Positions 33,681 to 46,100 of a DNA stretch of 64,000 nt are shown here, in pieces (position 1 is the first letter of the stretch; every line of letters starts with the position of its first letter). The position numbers and the translations under genes were made by a program. This DNA is from Coptis chinensis (lineage: Eukaryota; Streptophyta; Magnoliopsida; Ranunculales; Ranunculaceae): positions 29,722,501 to 29,786,500 of the forward strand of contig CM027377.1 of NCBI GenBank assembly GCA_015680905.1, given 5' to 3'. Under the pieces are notes generated by a model. That model did not search any database. It saw nothing but the letters and a program-made list of their open reading frames with translations, and was not told where the DNA came from.

Positions 33681-35086
33681 GGTATGTAGTATTGTTTCTT
33701 TAAAAAGAACGTGGTTTCTATTTTCTCGGATGGTAATGAGTTTGAAGTGGAACACCACTTGGCCTTGCCTTCTTCTTTTTCGTCCTGAAAAGTTAATGTG
33801 TCCTGTCCAATAATTTTGGTCCTCACACAAATGAATCAAATTCCTGTTCTGATAAGGGAAATTGTTTTACAACTTATGAGTATAGTACTAGCTGTAATTT
33901 CCCATGCTGCCTTTTCAAGACAGCCAGGATTTTGAGAGACATAATAGACACTGATTGGGGATTGGTTGAACTTGAAGGGCTAGGTGTTGTTGTATTAGCC
34001 AAGTATAAGCAGCAACACAAGAATTCGGCCTGGGGCATTATAGAAGTCTAAACCTTTAGTACCTGCAATCTCTTGTGAAGATCCACTGAACTCCAAGATG
34101 ATTCATCCAAAGGTATATTGGGTTCTAAACTGCAGATAACGTGAGGATAACTTTCTTTAAAAAGAGGGTTCGCTTTGCTTGACCTAACATGTTTGACAAA
34201 TAGCAGGGCCCAGGATTGGCGATTCTCCGCAAAACCAAACACGTAATAGTGTAATAGTGTCCAACCTAATGTGACAGTAGTTAACGAGTCATTTGACACT
34301 AACACCCATTTCTTCTACTTTTCTGCACCTCTTGTATCTCTTTGAGAATTACATTGACTTTTCAACTCCTGTTTTTCACAGAACAAAGCATTGTAGAGGA
34401 AGAAGTGGTTTCAATCTCTGGGGTAAAGCAGCTTCATAGAGAAGCTGTGAAGGGATTTGATGGAAGGACCTGCGGTGAACATGGAAGTTTTGCAGATTTA
34501 TCCATAGAAGTCACAACTTTCAATCAGAGCTTTATTGATGCTGAGTTCTATTTTTGGGAGAAGTTGGGTGTCACAGAGCTCCATACCCGAGGAAATCTTA
34601 ATCGAAATATCATGAAATACATTGTTAGTTCTTACAAAATGATCATGGAAGGCATTGTTACTTTTCTATGCAATTGTGAAGCATGTAGGTGGTCTACAGA
34701 CGTTTATTTGGACTTTGTACAATATTACGAATTGACACAAACTCCTTGTTCTTAGTTCAATGTGCAATGAAGAAGCGTGAGAGTTTTGCGAAATAGCACA
34801 TAAATTTCTGGCCTAAAAATTATGTAAATGGATCTATCTACTATTGTTGAAGTCACATGCACAATTCCTATACAAACTCAAAGCCCACCACACGAAACCT
34901 GAAAGCCCAAATATACAAACCTTAAACAGATTCTTTTGACTTCCTCTCGCTCTAAAAAACCTAATAATAATAATAATAATAAAATCCTCCAATCAAAACA
35001 CAACAGCTGTAGTACCAGGTTCTCTTCCTTAGTTTTTATTATTATAGTGCAAACAACTCAATGCTTATTACAGACGTGTCATTGTA
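33681..35086. other. WDR12-SKI3 intergenic region
   Basis: Holds the WDR12 3' flank, a 137-codon frame at 34342-34755 described separately, and an AAT-triplet run at 34962-34981 before the SKI3 start. No transposon ends were recognised. Confidence 0.5.
34342..34755 (+). other. Unassigned 137-codon reading frame
   Basis: The frame has protein-like composition (SIVEEEVVSISGVKQLHREA, SFADLSIEVTTF, FYFWEKLGVTELHTR). I do not recognise a family. It could be an exon fragment of a lost gene; a CACAG acceptor-like site lies just before EQSIVEEE. It could equally be chance in the WDR12 3' flank. Confidence 0.25.
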
Positions 35087-37076
35087 ATGGAAACCAAGGT
35101 AGTCTAATTTGTTTACTCATTATATACTCTTTTGACATTGGCCCCTTATTTATTTAATGCAATTATTTCTTATTTCTTAGGAAGATTCGGGTCCAAGCAA
35201 TCCGTCCAATCATTATAATCTCGTAAGCGTTTTTTGTTTTTGCTGTTTTTTTTAGTAAGCCAATTTACTCAAGTGGATGACTTGTTTTTGTTAGGGAGTT
35301 ACGTTGTGGGAGAAGGGAGGAGAGTGGAAGGAAAAAGCTGTTGAGAATTTTGTTACTTCTGCTAAGTTGAATCCTAATAATGGCAATGCGTTTAGATACT
35401 TGGGGCATTATTATTCGCAAGTTTCCGTTGATGTGCAAAGAGCTTCAAAGTGTTATCAGAGAGCTGTTAACTTAAATCCCAACGATGCTGAAGCCGGGGT
35501 ATTGCAGAATGTCCACTGCCCACTTGTATTTGTTTTATTGTTGTCATACTGACTGTTGCTTTTGTATATTTTGTTTAAAAGGAAGCACTATGTGATTTGT
35601 TGGACGATGAAGGGAAAAGAAGCTTGGAGGTTGCTCTTTGTCGTGAAGCCTCGGACAAGTCACCCAAGGCTTTTTGGGCTTTAAGGAGATTAGGTTATTT
35701 ACAGGTTTGCATTGTATCTCTCTTTGACTATTATCTTCTACTACTGAATAACAATTTCTTTGTGCTTTCCTTCCGGCACCGAAAATCAATGCTACTGTTA
35801 ATAATGTTTAGATTTTTTGTGGAGACGAACAAGCCTTGTGTGCCCTTCATAAAATTTCTTCCTCCGTGAGATTTATAAAATGCCATGCATTTGAGAACAT
35901 GTATGTCTTTTTGGAAGTACACCGAAAGGTGCGTGAAAGACATGGTCTGCGTATTAGGTCTATGTGTTGGACCCTCTTTCACAGGCATGTCAGCAAGTTT
36001 GGTTTGCCTGAACTGAATGAATTTACTTAGAGATTTGATAGGGGTATGCAACCATGCAATCACTAGTGTAAAATAGTAATAGTATAATGACATTGATCAT
36101 TCTTGGTGCCAAAGCCTTCTCTAATCCGAATTTCATCTGAACGAAACAGGTGCACCAAAAGAACTGGTCTGAAGCGGTACAAAGCCTTCAAAATGCTATA
36201 CGAGGATATCCTACTTGTGGGGATTTGTGGGAAGTATGGGACCTTACTTGTAAAGGGATTATATTATGTTTAGTTTCATTCAGTCTTACTGTAATTTGTC
36301 TTAAAATTAACATTTTTTGTTTAATGAACTTGTTTTTCAGTTTCGTGCTTTACTTTCTCTAATATATTGCTTATTTTCTTTTTCAGGCTCTTGGTCTTGC
36401 CTACCAGCGACTTGGTATGCTTACTGCTGCTTTAAAGGTGCCGTTTGAGTTTCATGGTTAGATGTGGTATTTACCAAGAAGAGTTATTGTTAAGCTTTAG
36501 GAACTTGGTCAGTGAGTGTCATCCGGTATCATATCTTAAAACCTTTAGAATGTTTTGAAGAGTGAAGTGATTTCGTCATTTTTAAGGGTTTTGTATATCT
36601 TCCCAATTCCTAACAAACCCGGAGTTACAAAGCTATCGTTTTTAAAATGACTAATGACCCCACAGACCCTGCAATTTTGTTTTGGCTTTACGGATAGATA
36701 AGTAAGTATGTTGTTGCCCCTACATGTTTAGTCACTGCTGAAAGACTAATTACACAGCTTGGTACTTGGTACAGTCTTATGGGCGTTCAATTGAGCTCGT
36801 AGGTTCAAGAGTATTCGCGCTGGTTGAGAGTGGAAATATATTATTGATGCTCGGCTCATTTAGAAAGGTAAGGTCCATCTCTTCCTTGTAGTTACTGAAT
36901 GAATATTCTTTGAGATCTTTTTCTTACATTTAAAACAAATAGATTATTAAATATTACTGTTTTTTTGGGTTGAATATGAAACTTGGAGCTGTATAGAATA
37001 GTCACACAGATTTGATACATTAATGATTATGCATGAACAAAGAGTTCTTTAGAAGACAATGATAGAAACTAAATGC

Positions 37077-37153
<77 letters not shown>

Positions 37154-40100
37154 GACCTACTCCTAAAAGGACCTTAAATAAGTATCAAATATAAAACACC
37201 CACAATTTCACCTACAAAATGATTTAAACCCTAATCTTTTGTCCATATGATCTGCTAATTATAAAGAACATCTCTACAAAAATTCAACTCGTTTGACAAT
37301 TTTTAACACTGACAAAAGATGAATGCAAAAACTAGACATTTCTGGACATTTATATATATATTCAAAAGTGGAAAACAATTTTATCTAAGTTAGAGGATAT
37401 CAAACGAGTTGAATTTTTGTAGAGATGTTCTTTATGGTTAGTAGATCATATGCACAAAAGATTAGGGTTTAAATCATTTTGTAGGTGAAGTTGTGGGTGT
37501 TTTAGATTTGGTACTTATTTAAGGTCCTTTTAGGAGCTGGGCTGTATATATATTTTGTGCTGTAGGAACCTTTTGTGTGGTTCAGTATGGAAGAATGATG
37601 TGTAACCATAGAGCATTCCTTCTAGCCCCTCCCCCTCTTTCTCCCATTTTTATTTTATTTTATGAAGTTTAGCATATTATCTACACAAATAATTCTGAAT
37701 GGACCGTCAATCTTTCAGTCTGTAATTTCATAGTTTATCATACTAGAAGAGATGCTTACTGTTTTTGTTGCAAAGAGTGGATGCTATGTGTCTGCTTTCA
37801 CATAGAAATGTCATCTCTGAAGATAAGTTTCGTCTTATTAGGGAATTGAGCATTTTCGTCTAGCACTAGAGACCTCTCCTAAAAATGTAGCTGCAAATTT
37901 TGGACTTGCTTCAGGGCTGCTTGGTTTGTCGAAGGAATGCATAAGTTATGGAGCATTTAGTTGGGGAGCTTCATTATTGAAGGTTAGTCTTGAAAGTTCA
38001 TCCACTTTTTTTGAATAATTACAGTTGAAGTACCAAGTATTTGGTCACTCATATGTATCTATCCTTGATTTTAGGAAGCGGCTAATGTTGCGAAAGCTAT
38101 GACCTACTTGATTAGAAATGCATCCAGTGCTTGGAAGTTACATGGTGATATTCAGGTATTGTTCTATGGAGGTGCAATACTGTCTTCCATAACATATTGT
38201 TTTGTAATAAGGATTTAGTTAAAGTTGAAAATGGAGGAGCACAAAACTACTACTAACTAGTCCTAAATGATTGAGCAAAAAATAAAATATATAGTACGAA
38301 ATGAAAGAGAAATAACACTTATTCATAGGTGCTAAGATGTTTAGCTCCACATGGGATATGTTAAGCCATGCATAAAAATATATAAGTCTTGGGGTCTCTC
38401 TACTTATCAGCAATTTTTTTTTTTTGATTGGTAAGCCTGTTTTAAATGAGATTAGTAACTCTTTGATGCTGGTGAGATTTGAGCCCCTGACCTCTGGTAT
38501 CATCACCCAAAGGTTTTACCGACTTTGCTAGTCGGCACCTGCCCTTATCAGCAATTGGTTTTAAGTTCGATGCTCATCTTCAATATGTATCAGAGCGGGC
38601 TATTGGCCCAAAGGGCCTGTTGTTTATTTCATGTAACCCAAGTATGTTTGTCCACGTGTTAGGCTTAAGTAATGTTATATGCGAGGGGGCGTGTTGAGAT
38701 GTTTAGTCCCGCATGGGATATGTTAAGCCACGCATACAAATATATTAATCTTGGGACCTCTTCACTTATCACCAATTTGTTTTAAGTTGGATGACCATAT
38801 TTAATAATAGGCTTGAACGAGAAATTGTTGCAGTCTAGCTTCTCCAATAGCTAGCAGCTGTTAATAAGTGCTATAAAGACATTGTTTCATATTGCAAGGT
38901 TACCTGAGGTCCTAGTCACAATCATTTAAGGTTTCTAGGTGTGTTTGGTCTCAAATAACATATTTGCTAATTGTTTTGGCTTTGACTCTCTTTGTGATTG
39001 TTTGTGTTTGTTATGATAATATATTTGAGTCAGAGAACAATTTGTGACGTGATATTGTTGGAGGAAGGAAACAACAATAAAGAATACCAATTGAAATCAA
39101 TGGAATCATCAACACCCATTTCCAGGGTATCGACTACAAATGGGGAAAACAACTGTTTTGTAATCCAATCGAATTTGAAAATCTAGCATATCACCTTCTT
39201 CTATCCCTAAATAAGGGAAAAAATAGCAGAGCTGAAAAAAACAATCGTGCTTGCAGGATTCATGTTTTCAATATTTGTTCCTGCATCACAACCTTAATGG
39301 CACAGTTTAAAAAAAAAAGTGTCATTAATCAACATATCCTAGTCTAAGTGAAGAATTAGCATCCATACGAAACATTGAATCTGTTTTTGTGGTGCCGCAC
39401 TAACCTTCCGTATTAGATAGATGCTCTATGCCTCTATGTTCTGTTTATTCAATTAAGTTAACATAAATATGACATTTTCGTTTCCTTATTTGTCAGGTTG
39501 CCTTTGCAAAATGCTTTCCTTGGAATGATGATCCCAAAAGCTTGAAAAGCTACGAGACATTTAGAGTTTCCATCATTACTTGGAAAAGGAAATGCTACTT
39601 GGCTGCAATCTCTGCTAGTCGATCTTATCAGCGGGCTTTGCGCTTGGCCCCATGGCAGGCTAATATATACATAGATATTGCAATCTCTGCCGATCTTATT
39701 TGTTCTTTGGATGAGAAGACTCATCAAGATTCATGGTTAGAGTTTGATCACTGTCCATGTTCATATCAAATAATAGCCTTACATGTATTTTTGTTGATTG
39801 ACCTTTTTTATTTACCAGGAAATTACCCGAGAAAATGCCCCTCGGTGGTTTGTTACTTGAAGAAGATAATAATGACTTCTGGGTTGCATTGGGATGTCTA
39901 TCTGGTTGTAATGCATTGCAACAACATGCTCTTATCAGGGGTTTGCAGTTTGATGTGTCTCTTGCTATAGCTTGGGCATACCTCGGAAAGGTAATGGTGC
40001 TACGGTCTATGGTTTAATTCCTGTGATTTTCTATTCTCAGCTATTATTGTGAAACCACTATTGAGATGTTTAGTCCCACATGAGATTTGTGAAGTCTTGC

Positions 40101-43100
40101 ATAATATGGTATCAGAGCGGGCTATTGTATCTAGCCCAGATGGCTTGATGTTTACTCCAAGTCATCCAAGTATGTGGTGTCCATGTGTTAATCTCAAATA
40201 ATGCCACACTTGAGGGGGCGCGTTAAGATGTTAGTCCCACATGGGATTTGTAAAGCCTTGTATAATAATCACTGTAAGCAAAAGTAGTGAACTAAAGCTT
40301 ATAGGTAAACCCTTATCCAAGTCTTAATATCTTTAGGGGACCAAGAGTGAATATGATATATTATGGGAACATGATAGGAAGTTGCAATATTTTGGTTAGC
40401 AATTTTGTATTGGGATTACATTACTACTTATGTCAAATTCATATGCATGGTAACCGAGACCTCATATGTATATATCCGAAGGTTAAACGCTGAGAGGTGT
40501 ATTGCCAACTCAAATATCAAAGCGAAAGATCTACCTTTTCCTGGCACCAGGTTCAAAGCAAAGGTTGCCAACAGTTGCTAGTGATGCTATTCCAATGAGT
40601 ATCCATATGGTTCTGTGGTGCGGTACAGTTCCATTTGCTAGGGCCTTGCCCAATTTTAACCTTATGCTAAAGGTGTTGCTTTTCTATACCACATCTCCAT
40701 AACTACTTAGCAAGGAAAGCTTCATGAGTGAAGGTTATATATCTACACTCAAGTCCACTCTCTCTTATGGGAAGAGAGCGAAGGGAAGGAATTGGGGTCA
40801 GCAAAGTGCTCTGAGGCTCTAGTTTCTGTTTCAAATCCAAGATATCGTACTACTGTTTACTAGATGGCACAGTTAATTGGATACGTGTTTGAAGCTGTCC
40901 TATTTCACTTATGGATTCTGAAAATTCATGGTCCTCTACATCGTGTTACCACTTAACAGAATCCTGTGTTTTTAATAAACAGCTGCTACAGCACTAACCA
41001 CTAAAATTCATGGTCCTACCACTAACTTATGTGTTATGTCACGACTATGTTCTTGCGTCAGAGGAGAATACACTATATAAGACAGCGTATCATACGAAAG
41101 CTGGAATCGAACCAAGACCGAGACTGTCTTGCCTATAACTAGATCTATCAAAATGATTAGTGAATGAATAAAGTGAACTACAAAAAATATAATAATGTGT
41201 TTCCCACATAGGGATTGGCACGCTTTCGGGAAGAACATAGAATAGGATCCAGCATGCAGAACGCGGGGATCATTACAAATTCTCGAATTAGAGATGCTGT
41301 AATATGCTCTTTCCCATGACTTCTCATACCAGACCAGTCCATGATTCAATCTGGAGATCAGCTTCGTTCTGCCCCAGTGTTGGAAATATCATGAATTTGT
41401 TTGTTTTTATTTTTATTACTTTTACATAATTTGAGAATTTTAGAGTGTCAGAGACAGGCCACTCGAAAACAACTTTGTTTTCTGTATTTAAAGCATTTAA
41501 GTTGATATTTTTGCAGTTGTACAGAAAGGAGGGCGAGAAGATATTGGCGACGAAAGCATTTGATTATGCTAGAAGCATAGATCCTTCCCTTGCATTGCCA
41601 TGGGCAGGCATGTCCATTGATACTCAGTCTGGGTAAATATGTACATATGTTATGGTCGCTCTATAGTTACTTTTACTTATGGGTAATGATAGTCCTTTGC
41701 TTAGTATTGTACATGAGAACTCAATTTGTGGAATCTACTTTCGAACATTTTCTAGGGGCTGCACAGATGCCGAGGCTTATGAAAGCTGCCTACGAGCTGT
41801 ACAAATATCGCCTGTAAGTGTTCATGTATCTTGACCAGAAAAGTTATCATTATAAACTGCACATTTTTTTTTCACTTGATGCTAGCACATGTTGTAGTTG
41901 GAGTCCTTCAAATCCATGATGATGTAGGAATATTAGCATCTTGATTTTATGTTATGAATCCTGGTTCATGCGTACGGTTATAATAATATAAAGTAGTTCC
42001 TATACTTCTTTGGTAAAGGAAAGAGGCAAAAATGAAAGGAGCAATTGACTCTCCCTATATTTCCCACTTTAGCTTTGTTATATCCATGTTAGCTTGGAGC
42101 ACTGAGGAGGGAGGGATAACTTAAGGCGCCAATGTATTTCAGGCTGACAGGCAAATAAAGACTGGTCTAGATTGTTGAAACAGGACACTCTCAAAATTCT
42201 AACTATTTTGGTTGGGATTTATCTTATATATTCAAGTCCTTTGGAAAATGCTGGTGTCAATTCTAAAATTATGAAAGAAACACGAATTATTGACGTGTGT
42301 ACTTATTTTCTTGCTTCACCTTCATGTACTCATTACATGTTTCAATAGCTTGCAGAATTCCAAATCGGTCTTGGAAAGCTTGCTGTCCTCTCTGGCCACC
42401 AATTATCTCCACAGGTATGAGTGGATGACTCATGTTTAAGATGTATGAATAAAAAATAAATATTATTTTGGAATTGAAGAAAATGTAATTTAAGTGTCTG
42501 TGTGTGTGTATGTACGTTGGAATCTTGATGTAATGTTATGGGCATTATTGATGGTGATTTGTCAATAGGGCCAGGGAATGGGTTGGATATGGTCATACCC
42601 GAACCCCAAACCCGATCAGGTAACACTAAAAATTTGAAAATTTACCCAAAACCCGTACCCGAACCAGACAGACCCTAACCTGATCCAAATACAAAAAATG
42701 GGTATAGATATGGACCCGAGTCGGGTCTGGTTCGGGTCATACCCAACACAATTCCCTGCCCTATTTGTCGATGATCACGGGTATTTTACTTATAATTAAA
42801 AAGTAAATGAGTTATAAGTTACAATGTACCGAAACGTATAATACTACTGTTCGTGTATACAGGTGAAATTGTGAATAGATCTATATACCAATGGAAATGC
42901 CATAATGCACGTGCTGTACTTGATTGTCTATATAATGCATCAATAAGTGAAACACCTATATGGAATAAAGGAAAATAAATGTAGACAATCAAGCATTTTA
43001 ATCACATATCACACTTCTCAAAGTTCTCATGCTCAAATCTTAAAAAAGAAAAATTGGAACCAAAAAATTTCAGTTTCGAGAATAACCTCAATTTCGCAAA

Positions 43101-46100
43101 ACTGAAGCTTATGTCGGTGTAACAAAACCAGTTGGTTTTGGAGTAATAACTGGATAGTTGTGGATCCTAAGGATGATATGTAGTTAATGTATTGTAAATT
43201 TGTAACATGTATCAGCTACGCTAATCGTCAACGCATTACATAGTGTATCATTCAAATCTGAAAACTGTGCCTAGGAAATTATCATGAATTTGCTATGGGA
43301 AACAAGAAATAAAAATCTGCAGGTGATTTATATTGTAGGTGTTTGGCGCCATTCGGCAGGCTGTGCAGCGTGCACCTCACTTTCCAGAGTCGCATAATTT
43401 GAATGGGCTGTTATCTGAAGCACGGTTTGATTATCAGTCTGCCATTGCTGCCTACAGGCTTGCACGATGTGCCATTAATGGTTTTGGAAGAGCTGCTCCA
43501 AATTCTCATTTGGCTGATATATCAGTTAATCTGGCCCGGGCACTTTGTTTGGTAAACATATTATCCACAATATCCTTTGCTTGGCATATTTCATTTATAT
43601 ACTGTGGGCTACTGGTCAAGACCTGGGAAAAGAAAATTTAAGGGTTTTGGGAATAAAGTACTAACTATCAAAAAAAGAAAAGTCAAATATCTACTTATGT
43701 TCTGACTTGTGGTGTAGTCGCGAGAGATACCTTACTTTGGCATTCAAAGATGATTTATATTCTAACTTGTGTTACAGTCAGGAAATGCCCTCGACGCTGC
43801 GCAAGAATGTGAAGATTTGAAGAAAGAAGGTCTGTATTCTTTGATATTACTTACAAACAGTATCTTTGCTTGTGCTTCTTTTCTTTTGGCAAGTAATTTA
43901 GATTTGTAAAGGGAACACATGGCTACAGGATCACGAAAGTCATCTGAAAAGGATGCATTTATGCATCTTTGAGTTCATCTGCTTCTTTTGATTAACTTTC
44001 TTCAGACATCCCATGATAATACTTGGTTTTATCATTATGGTCCAAAAGTTTAGCTTTATAATATTTGGGATATTGTATACTTTACTGTAATATACTTACT
44101 CGATCAATTCGTCTGTGGACGCCAAGTCGTCAAGTAAAATGATTACGATAATTTCATGTACTTATGGTTTCTATTTTTACCCGTGATTATTTTGCTGTGT
44201 ATCTGTATTATTTTCGCTTTGTGTATATCGTGTCCGACTGCTAAATGATAAAACTAATGCTTTAGATGTGAAATTGTTCCTTCACAGTTATTAATTGATG
44301 TTTGGGTAGACATGGAGCAAATGAAGAATCTGACCAGTTTTACTTGTCGTTTTTAACTTGAATTTTTTCTTTTGCCAACATTTAGGTCTGCTTGATAGCA
44401 GGGGCTTGCAAATATACGCTGTCTCTTTGTGGCAACTTGGACAGAATGACCTGGCCCTTTCTGTAGCTAGAAACCTAGCAGCAAATGTCTCTACCATGGA
44501 TTGGATGACAGCTGCAGCCTCCACAAGTTTAATATGTAAACTGCTGTACCGTATTTCAGGGTATGAATCAACTATGACTAGCATTTTGAAAATGCCGAGG
44601 GAATTATTGAAGAATTCAAAAATCAGCTTTATTGTCTCTGTGCTTGATGCTTTAGATTATGGTAATCAACTTAAGCCAGTTGTTTCTATTAGCCGTGACT
44701 CTCTTAAATCCCATGAAGATATCTCAGATATGCATTCTGTGATCGCTCTCAGTAAATCAGTAAGTTCTTGTTCAAGATAAGCGTCTTTGAATTAACTTCC
44801 TTTTCTTTATCTTCTGGTGTGAGTAGCCAAGCTTCTGGTTCAAATGCTTTCTGAGGATAGTTTTCTCACTTTTGGACATCACAGATGGGAGATGGAACAA
44901 ACCAAAGCCTGAGAACCCAGAGTGGGATTGATCATTTGAGAAAAGCTCTTCACATGTATCCTAATAGCACTACTATAAGGTTAGTCTAATGAAACCCTCA
45001 GCTGTTTGATACTGAAATCATGACGCCCAAGGTTTAAAAAATGCATTATGGCTTAAGCCTCAAGGCGTGCCTTAAGCCTTCTATGGGCAATGTTTAAGCC
45101 TCACATGTTTATATATGTTTTTTCTTTGACCTTTTTTCCATTCTTTTGACTACTTAACCTCTCATAATTTCTTGAAAGAATCAAAACTCCCTTTTAGGTT
45201 ATGTTTTGACTTTTGAGCGTCAAAACACCTCATTTTATTAGAATTCACAAACTTCCATCATCAAATCCCATTTTTCCTCATTCTCTAAACTCTCTCCTTT
45301 TTTTCCTCTTTATTATTATTATTATTATTATTTTTAGTATTATTATTAGATTTTTAGGATTTTCCCCAACTAGATGGGGATTACCCCCTGCAGTACACAA
45401 CTAGATGACTTTTTTTTGTGTATTAGGATTTCCCCATCTAGTTGGGGGAAATCCTAATTGGCTCATCTAGTAGGGGAGTAATACTAGTTAACCCTTATTA
45501 TTATTATGGCTATTAGGGATGGGATCTAGGGACATATATAAAGGACTTCTAAATTCACTTAAGTTCTGACCCATCGGATCATGTCAAATCTAACGGATGG
45601 GAAAAGAAATAAGTAAGTTGTGGGTTTGGTCGGGTTGAACCGGAACTAAGCAGTGAACTGGTGAGAGAGCATCATCATCTTCACCAAGATGGAATGGAAG
45701 AAAACAATACAAATCTAAAGAAATTCGAGTTGTCTTTGTTGCGACAAGAGAAAAATCGATGGAATTGTGCACTTAGCCACTTAGGTTTCGTGTATTCACA
45801 AAACTCCATTGAAGTCCAAGTTTTATCGAGTTGTCTTTGTTGCGACAAGAGAAAAATCGATGGAATTGTGCACTTAGCCACTTAGGTATCGTGTATTCAC
45901 AAAACTCCATTGAAGTCCAAGTTTTATTTTGGGTTACTGGGGACAGTTTTAAATCCATAGATTTTGGGTAGAGAAGGAGAGCACTAGCAAGTTCCCTTTT
46001 TGTTTACTTTTGTTATTAACCTTTCGCGAGTTATTAACGTAGTCTCCTGGCAGGAAACAACTCGGTCATCTCTTGTTATTTAGTAAAGAATGGGAAGATG

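Noticed and set aside
40110..40125. TGGTATCAGAGCGGGC and similar strings as tRNA gene pieces
   Set aside because: They are retroelement primer-binding sites; no cloverleaf surrounds them.
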